Assembly (NCBI GenBank): GCA_963788585.1
Contig: CAWBHA010000003.1
Span: forward strand, 62,001-126,000
Reading direction: 5' to 3'
DNA from: Bog-473 sp963788585
GTDB lineage: Bacteria; Actinomycetota; Acidimicrobiia; Acidimicrobiales; RAAP-2
DNA length: 64,000 nucleotides
Made by a program: the position numbers and the translations under genes. Of the stretch, positions 46,780-56,754 are shown piece after piece. Within the stretch, counting starts at the first letter, position 1. Every line of letters begins with the position of its first letter. The notes below the pieces were generated by a model that had not been told where the DNA came from, made no database searches, and saw only the letters and a program-made list of their open reading frames with translations.

Positions 46780-47883
46780 TCAGTCGGCGGGGGCTCCCAT
46801 TGCGCCGTCGAGCAGCCCGTAACGGCGGTACGGGCCGAAGAAGCCGTGCTCGAGCAAGCCGTAGCCGACGTGCCCGTCGTAGGAGAACTCGGCGACGTGG
46901 TCCACGATGCCGTACTGCGCGATCCCCTGCACGTCCTCGACCGCCAGCACGATCCCCTGGGTCACCGGCTCGGGGCCGTGGTACATGCCGTGCCGCCAAT
47001 CGGCGTCGATCCCGTAGCCCGTGCCGATGGAGACGAAGTTGGCGAGCAGGGGCCGGCACGCGATCTCCAGGCCGGCCTCGGGGAAACGCAGCACCGAGCG
47101 GTCGATGACGCGCGTCCCCGGCACGAGATGGTGCTCGTGCTCGGACCGGCCGAGCTCCTCGACCGGACGTTCCGGGTCGACCCAGACCCGTTCACCCTGC
47201 ACCAGGGGCCGCTCGCCGTCGTCCCGCTCGTGACAGATGTACATGACGGCGTGATCGTCGAACTGCATCGGGAAGTAGTTCCACATGCCGGCCAGGACGA
47301 GCTCGCCCTGGCGGATGCCGTCGCTCTCGGGCTCGCCGACTGGGCGCACACCCCAGGACCGGTCCCGGGTCCCCCAGCAGCGCTCGGGTGAGACCACGAG
47401 GTCGGTGCCGCCCACCGAGAGCGTCCCCGACCAGCGCCCGGTCTGCGCCAGCCGCTGCGTGTCGAAGACGACCCTGCCCTTGCTGCGCACGTACTGGCGC
47501 GGTTCGGCCATCGCGGGGACATGGCCCTCCCAGACCACGTCCATGGCCACGCTGTGCTCGGTCGGCTCGACGACGACGCGGAGGCGGCGCAGGGGCTCCA
47601 GGACCTCCACCCGGAACGGGCCAACGGAGAGGTCGGCGCGGTCACGCAGTGGCGCCGACGCGCGCACGACGTGCTGGGATCCGCCGCGGCGCACGTCGAT
47701 GAACGCGTCGACCACGCCCAGGTTCGGGTACTGCCCGTAGCCGAAGATGGCGAACCACTCGCCCGAAGACGGGTGCATGTTGAAGTAGTAACGGTCGTAG
47801 AAGTTGCGGTCGCTCGTCGCCGGGTGCGCGACGAACTCGGAGGCCTGGTGGACGGGGTAGTCGTCCCACGAGGAAAGGGACAT
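46780..47883 (-). CDS. AttH/CrtC lipocalin-like family protein
   Basis: The 367-residue protein has no signal peptide or membrane helix. It reads FYDRYYFNMHPSSGEWFAIFGYG near the start, SKGRVVFDTQRLAQTGRWSG in the middle, CWGTRDRSWGVRPVG and GMWNYFPMQFDDHAVMYICH later, in keeping with two lipocalin-like beta barrels of the AttH/hydroxyneurosporene-synthase fold. Mycobacteria and other actinobacteria have many such proteins of unknown role, often beside acyl-CoA genes. It lies between the fmdB-like and argS genes with gaps of 10 and 18 bases. Confidence 0.6.
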   Translation of the reverse strand: MSLSSWDDYPVHQASEFVAHPATSDRNFYDRYYFNMHPSSGEWFAIFGYGQYPNLGVVDAFIDVRRGGSQHVVRASAPLRDRADLSVGPFRVEVLEPLRRLRVVVEPTEHSVAMDVVWEGHVPAMAEPRQYVRSKGRVVFDTQRLAQTGRWSGTLSVGGTDLVVSPERCWGTRDRSWGVRPVGEPESDGIRQGELVLAGMWNYFPMQFDDHAVMYICHERDDGERPLVQGERVWVDPERPVEELGRSEHEHHLVPGTRVIDRSVLRFPEAGLEIACRPLLANFVSIGTGYGIDADWRHGMYHGPEPVTQGIVLAVEDVQGIAQYGIVDHVAEFSYDGHVGYGLLEHGFFGPYRRYGLLDGAMGAPAD

Positions 47884-47893
47884 GCCGCTCCGC

Positions 47894-48115
47894 TCAGCAG
47901 CAGGCGCAGCCGCTGCCGCACCCTCCGGCTACGGGCGCACCGCACGGGCCGCCTGCCGGCTCGGCGGCCAATCCCGTGGTGGCGAACACCGGCCAGAGTC
48001 GGCTCGCGCCGACGTGCCCGTCCGGACAGGTCGCCGGTGCGTCCGCGTCGGCCATCGGCCGGCGTTCGTCGAACACGGCGTGACAGGTCGAACAGCGGAA
48101 TTCATAGACGGGCAC
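47894..48115 (-). CDS. FmdB-type zinc ribbon protein
   Basis: The 73-residue protein opens with VPVYEFRCSTCHAVFDERRPM (GTG start), the classic FmdB/CxxC zinc-ribbon beginning. A second metal-ligand Cys follows in ATCPDGH, and the Gly/Cys-rich tail ends GCGSGCACC. GGAGG lies nine bases upstream of the start. Members are regulatory or metal-binding proteins of unclear function. It precedes the AttH/CrtC-like gene by ten bases. Confidence 0.85.
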   Translation of the reverse strand: MPVYEFRCSTCHAVFDERRPMADADAPATCPDGHVGASRLWPVFATTGLAAEPAGGPCGAPVAGGCGSGCACC

Positions 48116-48181
48116 GGTGGTTGACCTCCGCCCGCAGCCTACGCGATGCCCACCGCTTCGAGGCCCGCTGGCACGGTGTGG

Positions 48182-49660
48182 TCAGGGCTGCGCGAAGCCG
48201 TAGATCCCTACCCCGTTGTACACACCCGAGTCCCATGGCAGGAAGGGGCCGTCGAGCGCGACCGACAATGCGCCGTCACGTCCGGGTCCCGAGTCGCCCG
48301 CGACGGTCATGATGGCGTCGTCGGGCCAGACCTGGGTCACGATGCCCACGTGCACCGAGGTAGCCGTGCTGGAAGGCCCGGTCCCGTACAGCACGGCGTC
48401 GCCCACCGCGGGTATGGCGGTCGGCGGCAGGGCCCCCCCGTAGCCGGCGGCCCAGTTCCAAATGTCCCCTGTGAAGGCGAAACGCGGGATGGGGATGCCC
48501 GCGGTCTCCCAGGCCCAGGTGGCGAAGAGCGCACACCACTCCTCACAGGGCCCGTACGGGTTGCAATAGGCGCCCTGGGTGTCGGGATCGGGCTCGATCT
48601 GGGACGCCACCGACGCGGCGATCGCGGCGGACTGCGGGACTTCGGGCTCGGGGGTGGCCGTCGAGAAGCTGTACGCCCACGCCTGGGGGTCGAGCAGCCA
48701 GTAGCCGCTCCCCCGGTTGTTGCCGATGATCGCCGAGATCTGCGTGGCGGTGGGGTCGAGGGACAACCCTCCGAAGGACTGCGCGTCGCCGAAGGGCAAC
48801 ACGACGCCGTTCTCGGTCGCCATCAGGTACCCGCCACCGTCCGGCGAGGCGACCATGCCCACGACGGGGTCGGGCAGGTTGCTGGCTCCCGCCGAGCCGT
48901 AGAAGCCGGCGTCGCCGTACGTGAAGATGCCGCCGTCGGCGGCCACGAGCCAGTAGCCCTTGCCGTCGGGGGTCGACGCCATGGCGACGATCGGCGCGTT
49001 GAGCTGCAGGCTGCCGGTGCTCCCGTAGAAGCCCGCGTCGCCGTAGGCGAAGATGCCGCCGTCGGCCGCCACGAGCCAGTAGCCCTTCCCGTCGGGCGTC
49101 GACGTCATGCCGACGATCGGCTGGTTCAGGTGCGACGAGCCCATGGAGCCGTAGAACGGCGCGTCGCCGTAGGCGAAGACGCCGCCGTCGAGCGCGCCGA
49201 GCCAATAGCCCTTGGCGTCCGGCGTCGTGGCCATGGCGACGATCGGTCCCTGGAGCGGCAGCGACCCGGCCGAGCCCTCGAACGTGGCATCGCCGAACGC
49301 GAAGACGCCGCCGTCCGCGCTGGCGAGCAGGTACCCGCCGCCGTCCGGGGTGGCGGCGCCCGAGAACACCGGCGAGTTCAGCGGCTGCGGCATGGTCGGG
49401 TCGGTCAGGCTCACGCTCCCGAAGCCGATCATGCCCGCGTCGTCGTACACGCGGGCCTGCTCCGCCGCACCGGCCTGCGACGACCGGGTCACGGCACCGC
49501 CCGCGAGCGCAGCGGGCACGAGCATCGTCGTCACGACGGCCGCGACGGCCGCGACGGCGAACAGCGCGCACGTCGGACCACGCCGCCGGCCGGGCCCCGC
49601 GTCCCCGAGGCCACCCCCCTGACCGCACCCACCCCCGCCGCGCACCCGTCGATTCTGCAC
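48182..49660 (-). CDS. Secreted CHAP-domain amidase with GYWLVAADGG-type repeats
   Basis: A signal sequence (FAVAAVAAVVTTMLVPAALAGGA) is followed by five clear repeats of about 46 residues, such as GKGYWLVAADGGIFAYGDAG, plus a degenerate sixth. The C-terminal domain (about 370-492) is a CHAP amidase: catalytic Cys in CEEWCALFATWAWE and His in TSVHVGIV, with GDAVLYG between. CHAP enzymes cleave peptidoglycan peptide bonds; the repeats may bind the cell wall. The first about 25 residues are Gly/Arg-rich and may not be translated. The gene may head the minus-strand run to the esterase gene. Confidence 0.8.
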   Translation of the reverse strand: MQNRRVRGGGGCGQGGGLGDAGPGRRRGPTCALFAVAAVAAVVTTMLVPAALAGGAVTRSSQAGAAEQARVYDDAGMIGFGSVSLTDPTMPQPLNSPVFSGAATPDGGGYLLASADGGVFAFGDATFEGSAGSLPLQGPIVAMATTPDAKGYWLGALDGGVFAYGDAPFYGSMGSSHLNQPIVGMTSTPDGKGYWLVAADGGIFAYGDAGFYGSTGSLQLNAPIVAMASTPDGKGYWLVAADGGIFTYGDAGFYGSAGASNLPDPVVGMVASPDGGGYLMATENGVVLPFGDAQSFGGLSLDPTATQISAIIGNNRGSGYWLLDPQAWAYSFSTATPEPEVPQSAAIAASVASQIEPDPDTQGAYCNPYGPCEEWCALFATWAWETAGIPIPRFAFTGDIWNWAAGYGGALPPTAIPAVGDAVLYGTGPSSTATSVHVGIVTQVWPDDAIMTVAGDSGPGRDGALSVALDGPFLPWDSGVYNGVGIYGFAQP

Positions 49661-49826
49661 GCTCGCTCCCTGCCCCGGGGGCCGACCCCGTTACGAAGTC
49701 GTTACGAATTGCGCCTCAACGCGGGTGTCACCCCGACGCGCCGGGAGCGCGGGCGGGCCCGAGCGGCGCACGGGCGCCTCGGGGGGCATTGGGCGGTCCG
49801 CGAAGCCTCACGGCAGAATGGGTCCC

Positions 49827-52538
49827 ATGAGCCCCGACACCTCCACCCACGCGCATCCGGACACTTTCGGCGCCCGGACCGACCTGGTCGTGGGCGGCCG
49901 GTCCTACGAGATCTTCCGCATCCTGGCGCCCGCGCTGGCCGAACGGCACGACATCGAGCGGCTGCCCTATTCCATCAAGGTGCTGCTCGAGAACCTCCTC
50001 CGCCACGAGGACGGCCCGCACGTCTCGGCCGACGACATCGTGGCGGTGGCGGCCTGGGGGGTCAACCCCGAAGGCCACGGACAGGGGGCCGGCAGCTCGG
50101 CGCACGAGATCGCGTTCACTCCCGAACGGGTGCTCATGCAGGACTTCACCGGTGTCCCGGCGGTCGTCGACCTGGCGGCGATGCGCGACGCGTTGACCGA
50201 CCTCGGTGGCGACGCGGCGCGGGTGAACCCGCTGGTGCCCGTCGAGTTGGTCATCGACCACTCGGTGATCGCCGAACGCTCGGGCACCGACTCGGCCTAC
50301 GACGCCAACGTCTCCATCGAGTACTCGCGCAACCTGGAGCGTTACCAACTGCTGCGCTGGGCCCAGGGCGCGTTCGGCGACTTCCGCGTGGTCCCACCCG
50401 GCACCGGCATCTGCCACCAGGTGAACCTCGAGTACCTCTCCCGGCTCGTCTTCGCCACCGAGGACGGCCGCGCGTTCTGCGACACGCTCGTGGGCACCGA
50501 CTCCCACACCGTCATGGTCAACGGCCTGGGCGTGCTGGGCTGGGGTGTCGGCGGCATCGAGGCGGAGGCCGCCATGCTCGGCCAGCCCCTGTCGATGCTC
50601 CTGCCACCCGTGGTCGGCCTGCGCATCTCCGGCGAGACCGGCCCGGGCATCACCGCCACCGACGTCGTGCTCACCGTCACCGAGCTCCTGCGCGACCACG
50701 GCGTCGTCGGCGCGTTCGTCGAGTGTTACGGGCCGGGCGTCGCCGCCCTGCCGCTCGAGACCCGCGCCACCATCGGCAACATGAGCCCCGAGTACGGCGC
50801 CACCTGCACGATGTTTCCCATCGACCAGGTCACGCTCGACTACCTGCGCTTCACCGGACGCGACGAGGACCACCTGGCCCTGGTGGAGGCCTATGCCAGG
50901 GCCCAGGGCCTCTGGCACGACCCGGCCGCGCCCGAGCCGGTCTATTCCGAGCACCTCTCGCTGGACCTGGGGGAGGTCGAGCCGTCCCTGGCGGGGCCGG
51001 CGCGCCCACAGGACCGCGTCGCGCTGGCCTCGGCCCGGGACTCGTTCCGGGTCGCCCTCGACCGCGCCCCCCGGCAGGCCTCGACGGAGCCCCCAGCCTC
51101 GCCCCACCACCAGCTGCGCGACGGCGACGTGGTCATCGCGGCGATCACCAGCTGCACCAACACCTCCAACCCGCAGGTCCTCGTCGGCGCCGGGCTCCTG
51201 GCCAAGAAAGCGGTCGAGAAGGGTCTGCGCGCCAAGCCGTGGGTCAAGACGTCGCTCGCGCCGGGGTCGCGGGTCGTCATGGACTATCTCGGTCGCGCGG
51301 GACTCGTCGAGCCGCTCGAGCGGCTCGGCTTCTATCTCGTCGGCTACGGCTGCACGACCTGCATCGGCAACTCGGGGCCGTTGCTCGACGGTGTGACCGA
51401 CGCCGTGCTGGCGGGCGACCTGTCCGTCGCCGCCGTCCTCTCCGGCAACCGCAACTTCGAGGGCCGTATCCACCCCGACGTGCGGCTGAACTACCTCGCC
51501 TCGCCCCCGCTCGTGGTGGCCTACGCGCTGGCGGGCACCATGGACACCGACCTCACCACGGAGCCGATCGGCCAGGACGAGTCGGGGAACCCGGTCCTGC
51601 TCTCCGAGATCTGGCCCCCCATGGAGGAGGTGAGCGAGACCATCCGCGCCTCGCTGACCTCCGAGATGTTCCGCAGCCGCTACTCGTCCGTCTTCGACGG
51701 CGACCAGTACTGGCACGAGATGCCGGTCGCCGAGGGGGGCACCTACGCCTGGCAGGACGGCTCCACGTACGTGCAGAACCCGCCGTTCTTCGTGGGGATG
51801 GGGATGACGCCGGCGCCGGTGACCGACATCTCGGGCGCGCGGGTGCTCGTGATGGTCGGCGACAGCGTCACCACGGACCACATCTCGCCGGCGGGCTCCA
51901 TCGGCCCCTCGACCCCGGCGGGGCACTACCTGACCGAGCACGGGGTGGCGCGCGAGGACTTCAACTCGTACGGTGCCCGGCGGGGCAATCACGAGGTCAT
52001 GATGCGCGGCACGTTCGCCAACGTGCGCCTGCGCAACCGGCTGGCGCCCGGGACGGAGGGTGGGGTCACCGTGCACCTGCCCGACGGCGCGGAGACGTCG
52101 GTCTACGAGGCCGCCATGCAGTACGCGGCCGAGGAGGTGCCGCTCATCGTCCTGGCCGGCCGCGAGTACGGGACCGGGAGCAGCCGCGACTGGGCGGCCA
52201 AGGGGACGGCGCTCCTGGGTGTGCGCGCCGTCATCGCCCAGAGCCTCGAGCGCATCCACCGCTCCAACCTCATCGGCATGGGGGTGATCCCGCTGCAGTT
52301 CTACAAAGGCGATTCCGTCGAGAGCCTCGGGTTGTCCGGCCGGGAGCGCTTCTCCATCACCGGCCTCGACGTGTTGCAGACGGGTGAGTTGCCCAAGGAG
52401 CTCACGGTGACCGCCACGGCCGACGACGACTCGATCACCGAGTTCCGCGTCGTCGTGCGCATCGACACCCCGATGGAGGCGGAGTACTACCGCCACGGCG
52501 GGATCCTCCAGTACGTGCTGCGCCAGATGGCGGGCTAG
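49827..52538 (+). CDS. acnA: Aconitate hydratase A
   Basis: The 903-residue protein is full length for AcnA. The Fe-S cluster Cys residues lie in AAITSCTNTSNP and YGCTTCIGNSGP. Other landmarks are GTDSHTVMVNGLGVLGWGVGGIEAE, SPEYGATCTMFPID, and the swivel domain's GREYGTGSSRDWAAKG and QSLERIHRSNLIGMGV. It isomerises citrate to isocitrate in the TCA cycle. The ATG at 49827 fits homology; the frame is open further upstream. It overlaps the convergent amidotransferase stop by four bases. Confidence 0.95.
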   Translation: MSPDTSTHAHPDTFGARTDLVVGGRSYEIFRILAPALAERHDIERLPYSIKVLLENLLRHEDGPHVSADDIVAVAAWGVNPEGHGQGAGSSAHEIAFTPERVLMQDFTGVPAVVDLAAMRDALTDLGGDAARVNPLVPVELVIDHSVIAERSGTDSAYDANVSIEYSRNLERYQLLRWAQGAFGDFRVVPPGTGICHQVNLEYLSRLVFATEDGRAFCDTLVGTDSHTVMVNGLGVLGWGVGGIEAEAAMLGQPLSMLLPPVVGLRISGETGPGITATDVVLTVTELLRDHGVVGAFVECYGPGVAALPLETRATIGNMSPEYGATCTMFPIDQVTLDYLRFTGRDEDHLALVEAYARAQGLWHDPAAPEPVYSEHLSLDLGEVEPSLAGPARPQDRVALASARDSFRVALDRAPRQASTEPPASPHHQLRDGDVVIAAITSCTNTSNPQVLVGAGLLAKKAVEKGLRAKPWVKTSLAPGSRVVMDYLGRAGLVEPLERLGFYLVGYGCTTCIGNSGPLLDGVTDAVLAGDLSVAAVLSGNRNFEGRIHPDVRLNYLASPPLVVAYALAGTMDTDLTTEPIGQDESGNPVLLSEIWPPMEEVSETIRASLTSEMFRSRYSSVFDGDQYWHEMPVAEGGTYAWQDGSTYVQNPPFFVGMGMTPAPVTDISGARVLVMVGDSVTTDHISPAGSIGPSTPAGHYLTEHGVAREDFNSYGARRGNHEVMMRGTFANVRLRNRLAPGTEGGVTVHLPDGAETSVYEAAMQYAAEEVPLIVLAGREYGTGSSRDWAAKGTALLGVRAVIAQSLERIHRSNLIGMGVIPLQFYKGDSVESLGLSGRERFSITGLDVLQTGELPKELTVTATADDDSITEFRVVVRIDTPMEAEYYRHGGILQYVLRQMAG

Positions 52539-53239
52539 CGGCGATCCCGTCGGGACGACGACGCCCCGGCCAGCGCGACGAAACGGCGCACGATGCCGTC
52601 GCCGGCGCGACGCACATGGGCGACGTCGGAGGCGCGCACGAACACTCCCGCTGGCAAGTGGGGACCCCAGTGCGCCACCAGGCTGGCCGTGACCTCCACG
52701 TGGAATTGCAGGCCGTAGGCGCACGGGCCAACGCGGAAGGCCTGGTTCTCGTAGGCGTCGTTGCGCGCCAGCCGGACCGCGCCGTCGGGCAACGAGAAGG
52801 TGTCGCCGTGCCAGTGCACGCAGGGGAGGGGGGTCGGCGCCGGACCCAGCACCGGGTCACCGAGTGCGGCCGTCGTGAGGTGCGCCTCGCCCACCCCGTA
52901 CTCGGGCGCCGGGCCCCGCGACACGGTGCCGCCCAGGGCGGCCGCGAGCTGCTGCGCCCCGAGGCACACGCCGAGCACCGGGACACCCACGCCGACGGCG
53001 GCGCGGAGCAACGCGCGCTCCTCCTCGAGCCAGGCCAGGTCGTCGAGGACGCCCATGGGACCACCCATCACGACGAGACCCGCCATGGTGTCGAGAGCCG
53101 GCGGCGGGGGGATCTCGTCGCCCCGGTCGACGCGGACGACCGCCAGTGTGGCCCCCGCGTCGCTGACGGCCGGCGCGACCGAGCCGGGCCCTTCGTACGC
53201 GACGTGCTGGATCACCACCCAGTGATCTCGCGCCGGCAT
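52535..53239 (-). CDS. Class I glutamine amidotransferase-domain protein
   Basis: The 234-residue protein has the GATase1 triad setting: GPMGVLDD, the nucleophile elbow GVCLGAQQLAAALGG, and the His in YGLQFHVEVT with Glu two residues later. WHGDTFSLPDGAVRLA is typical of the GuaA-like single-domain group that includes gamma-glutamyl hydrolase-like and polyamine-related enzymes. No synthetase partner is adjacent. It starts 11 bases after the PIG-L gene stop. Confidence 0.85.
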   Translation of the reverse strand: MPARDHWVVIQHVAYEGPGSVAPAVSDAGATLAVVRVDRGDEIPPPPALDTMAGLVVMGGPMGVLDDLAWLEEERALLRAAVGVGVPVLGVCLGAQQLAAALGGTVSRGPAPEYGVGEAHLTTAALGDPVLGPAPTPLPCVHWHGDTFSLPDGAVRLARNDAYENQAFRVGPCAYGLQFHVEVTASLVAHWGPHLPAGVFVRASDVAHVRRAGDGIVRRFVALAGASSSRRDRR

Positions 53240-53250
53240 CGCTTCGGCCC

Positions 53251-54033
53251 TCAGGGGATGCGGGTGACGCGGAAGAGCTCGGCGCTCGAGCCCTTTCCCA
53301 ATCCGGCCCGCTCCGCCTGGGCCGTCGCAGCCGTACGCACCCGCTGCGCGACCGCATCGGGGTCGCCGATCTGGCTCTTGTGGCAGAGGAGGGCCGCGAT
53401 CTTGCGTTCCACCGTGGCCGTCGTATCCACGGCGATGCCCGACCGATCGTCACCGGGGCCCATGAGCCAGAGCTCCGGCACGGTCCAGGGCTCGAGGCCC
53501 TCGGCCTCGAGCAGCTCGGGATGGGCGAAGGGGTTGCGCGCGTCGGGGTAGACGGCACAGACCGCAGCCTCGCCGGCGGCCAGGTGGTCGGGATGGCTGG
53601 CGTAGATGAAGTCCCAATTCCGCTCGGGCGACTGGGTGATGACCCGTTCCGGCCGCACCTGCCGGATGACCCGGCTGATGTCGCGGCGGAGCTCGAGGGT
53701 CGCTTGCACCCTGCCGTCGGGATGACCGAGGAAGCGGACGTCGCTCACGCCGACCACCGCGGCAGCGGCACGCTGCTCGTCCTGCCGCAGCGCGGCCATG
53801 TCGGACCGCGTCATCGTGCGATCGGAACCGCCGGCGTCCCCGTTCGTGACGATGCAGTAGGTCACCTCGAGGCCTGCGGCGGTGAAGGCCGCCACGGTGC
53901 CGGCCGACCCGAAGTCGACGTCGTCGGGGTGCGCCGTGACCACGAGGACGCGACGAACGCCGTCATCGGGTGTCCACGACGCGATCGGTGCCGCCTCGCT
54001 CAGAGCACGCTCTCCTCGGCTTGCGGGATCCAC
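53251..54033 (-). CDS. PIG-L/LmbE-family N-acetylglucosaminyl deacetylase
   Basis: The product has the zinc-site motif TAHPDDVDFGSAGT and the second-ligand region YASHPDHLAAGEAA, with YCIVTNGDAGG between. PIG-L proteins deacetylate GlcNAc-type conjugates, for example in mycothiol biosynthesis or degradation. No normal start lies after the helicase stop. The best choice is a GTG at 54033, 31 bases inside the helicase gene, giving 260 residues. A CTG overlapping the helicase TGA, with GAGGAG six bases upstream, is another. Either way translation is probably coupled to the helicase gene. Confidence 0.8.
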   Translation of the reverse strand: MDPASRGERALSEAAPIASWTPDDGVRRVLVVTAHPDDVDFGSAGTVAAFTAAGLEVTYCIVTNGDAGGSDRTMTRSDMAALRQDEQRAAAAVVGVSDVRFLGHPDGRVQATLELRRDISRVIRQVRPERVITQSPERNWDFIYASHPDHLAAGEAAVCAVYPDARNPFAHPELLEAEGLEPWTVPELWLMGPGDDRSGIAVDTTATVERKIAALLCHKSQIGDPDAVAQRVRTAATAQAERAGLGKGSSAELFRVTRIP

Positions 54034-55286
54034 GCGGCGAGATCGGCCAGCCGCGGGTCGTTCGAGAACATCTCGACGATGGGGATGCGCAAGCCGAGCC
54101 GGCGCTGGATCACCTCCATCTCGACCAGCTGGTTCCACAGAGCGAGGCTCACCACGACACCGGCCTTGCCGGCGCGGGCCGTGCGGCCGGAGCGGTGCAG
54201 ATAGGCCTTGTGGTCCTCGGGCGGATCGAAATGGATGACGCCGTCGACGCCCTCGATGTGCAGCCCGCGGGCGGCGACGTCCGTCGCCACGAGGACCGAG
54301 AGCTTGCCGTTCGAGAAGTCGGCCAGCGCGCGCTCCCGGTTGGCCTGGCGCAGGTCGCCGTGGATGGCCGCCGCTCGCACGCCCTCCTTGCCCAGGTGGT
54401 CGACCAGCCGGTCGGCACCCCGCTTGGTGCGCACGAAGAGGAGCGACTTCTCCTGGCTGCGGCAGATGGCGGCCGCCACCTTGACCTTGTCCATCTGGTG
54501 CACCTGGAGGAAGCGGTGCTCCATGAGCGTCACCGTCTGCGTGGTCGACGCGACCTCGTGGAAGACCGGATCGGAGAGATACCGCTTCACCAGGCGGTCG
54601 ACGGCGCCGTCGAGCGTCGCGGAGAACAGGAGGGTCTGGTGCGGCTGGTCCAACCGGCGCAGCACCCACTCGACCTGCGGCATGAACCCCATGTCGGCCA
54701 TGCGGTCGGCCTCGTCGAGCACCAGCGTCTCGAGCCCGTCCACGGCCACCTCGCCGCGGTCGCCGAGGTCGATCAGGCGCCCGGGCGTGGCGATGACGAG
54801 GTCCACGCCCTTGCGCAGCTTCGAGATCTGGCGGTCGATGTCGGCGCCGCCGTAGACGGCGACGGCGCACAGCCCGAGCGTCTTCGCGAGCGGAGCGAGC
54901 ACGTCGTGCACCTGCACCGCCAACTCGCGCGTGGGCAGGAGCACCAGCGCAAGGGGCCGGGCCGGACGGGCGGCCGGGCGCGCCCCGTCGGCGCCCTTCG
55001 TCGCCTTGGCCCGCTGCAGCAGTGGCACCCCGAAGGCGAGGGTCTTGCCGGAGCCGGTCTTCGCCTTCCCGCACACGTCACGGCCGGCGAGGGCGTCGGC
55101 GATGGTCAGGGCCTGAATGGGGAACGCGCTGACGATGCCTTCGTCGGCCAGCGCCCGGGTGAGCTCCTCGGACACGCCGAGGGACTCGAAGGTCCTGGCG
55201 GTCTCGTAGGTATCGTCGCCGGAGGCATCACTGTCCTCGCTCGCGTCGGACCCGGCGTGCGCGCCGGTCAAGGCTTCTACGGTCAT
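54000..55286 (-). CDS. DEAD-box RNA helicase
   Basis: The start at 55286 (MTVEALTG) gives 428 residues after an acidic N-terminal stretch. All DEAD-box motifs are present: PIQ, AKTGSGKT, PTRELA, TPGR, DEAD, SAT, then IHGD, ATDVAARGLHIEGV and HRSGRTARAG. It would unwind short RNA duplexes in ribosome assembly or mRNA decay. No RNA-binding C-terminal tail is present; the protein ends soon after the helicase core. It leads an operon with the PIG-L and amidotransferase genes. Confidence 0.92.
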   Translation of the reverse strand: MTVEALTGAHAGSDASEDSDASGDDTYETARTFESLGVSEELTRALADEGIVSAFPIQALTIADALAGRDVCGKAKTGSGKTLAFGVPLLQRAKATKGADGARPAARPARPLALVLLPTRELAVQVHDVLAPLAKTLGLCAVAVYGGADIDRQISKLRKGVDLVIATPGRLIDLGDRGEVAVDGLETLVLDEADRMADMGFMPQVEWVLRRLDQPHQTLLFSATLDGAVDRLVKRYLSDPVFHEVASTTQTVTLMEHRFLQVHQMDKVKVAAAICRSQEKSLLFVRTKRGADRLVDHLGKEGVRAAAIHGDLRQANRERALADFSNGKLSVLVATDVAARGLHIEGVDGVIHFDPPEDHKAYLHRSGRTARAGKAGVVVSLALWNQLVEMEVIQRRLGLRIPIVEMFSNDPRLADLAAWIPQAEESVL

Positions 55287-55463
55287 CGACCCGCTCTCTC
55301 TGTGTGCGGCGGGGCCGTGCGCCATCCAGAGGAGTGAGAATCGACCCCGACTCACCGGCCCCCGCCGGCGGTCGCACACTCATCGTACCAGCCCAGGTCG
55401 GTTCTCCCGCGGACGCCGTGTGCCAGAGTGAGCCGACCCGGAAGACGACCAAGGAGAGCAGCC

Positions 55464-55931
<468 letters not shown>

Positions 55932-56023
55932 CGTCGCCGCCGAGCGGACGCGCGCACGCGTCCCCCGGGTCCACCCCATCTGCGCCGTGACGGACGAAGC
56001 TGGCCTCCGAGGAAGGAGGTGTC

Positions 56024-56707
56024 ATGGGGCAAGGCATCAGCGAGATCCTGACCTTCGCCATCGGCGTGGCCATCAGTCCCGTCCCGATCATCGCGGTGAT
56101 CTTGATGCTGTTCTCGCAGCGGGCACGGCTCAACGGTCCGCTCTTCCTGCTCGGCTGGGTCATCTCGCTGGCCGTCGTCAGCGTCGTGGTCTACGTGGTC
56201 TCCCACGACGGCAACGTCGCCGCCACGAGCAGCACCGCGTCCGATTCGGTGTCGTGGGGCAAGATCGCCCTCGGCGTCCTCCTCCTCGCCCTGGCGCGGC
56301 GCAACTGGCGCAAGCGTCCGGCGAAGGACGCGGCGCCCGAGATGCCCAGGTGGCTCTCGACAGTCGAGTCGGTCTCGCCGCCCAAGGCGTTCGGGTTCGC
56401 CGTCCTGCTGGCGGCGGTGAACCCCAAGAACCTCATCCTCACCGCGGGTGCCGCCGCCGGCCTGGCCCAGGTCCCCGGCCTCTCGACCACCGACGCCGTC
56501 GTGGCCATCATCGTGTTCGTCGCCATCGCCAGCCTGACCATCGTCCTCCCGGTGCTCTACGCGCTGCTCGGTGGCGAGCACGCCCGGGCAACGCTCGACA
56601 CGGTCAAGGAATGGCTGACGGTGCACAACGCCGCGGTCCTGACGGTGCTCTTCCTCGTCTTCGGCGTCGACCTGATCGCCAAGGGCCTGCCAGCGCTCAG
56701 CAGCTGA
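56024..56707 (+). CDS. GAP-family (Sap-like) membrane protein
   Basis: A near-perfect AGGAAGGAGG precedes the ATG. The 227-residue protein has about six membrane helices: FAIGVAISPVPIIAVILMLF, LFLLGWVISLAVVSVVVYVV, IALGVLLLALARRNW, a pair around AVNPKNLILTAGAAAGL, and LTVLFLVFGVDLIAKGL. The motifs P-V-P-I and NPKNL match the GAP/Sap (sulfolipid-addressing protein) family, thought to move lipids or to be LysE-like. The substrate is unknown. Confidence 0.8.
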   Translation: MGQGISEILTFAIGVAISPVPIIAVILMLFSQRARLNGPLFLLGWVISLAVVSVVVYVVSHDGNVAATSSTASDSVSWGKIALGVLLLALARRNWRKRPAKDAAPEMPRWLSTVESVSPPKAFGFAVLLAAVNPKNLILTAGAAAGLAQVPGLSTTDAVVAIIVFVAIASLTIVLPVLYALLGGEHARATLDTVKEWLTVHNAAVLTVLFLVFGVDLIAKGLPALSS

Positions 56708-56725
56708 TCGCCCCGGCGGAGCGCC

Positions 56726-56754
56726 TTGACACACCCACCGTCGTAGGACATATT
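56726..56754 (+). promoter_or_regulatory. Promoter of the GntR-ABC operon
   Basis: A consensus TTGACA (56726-56731) is followed after 17 bases by CATATT (56749-56754). Transcription would start near 56761, inside the operator, leaving almost no leader before the ATG at 56770. Confidence 0.6.
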
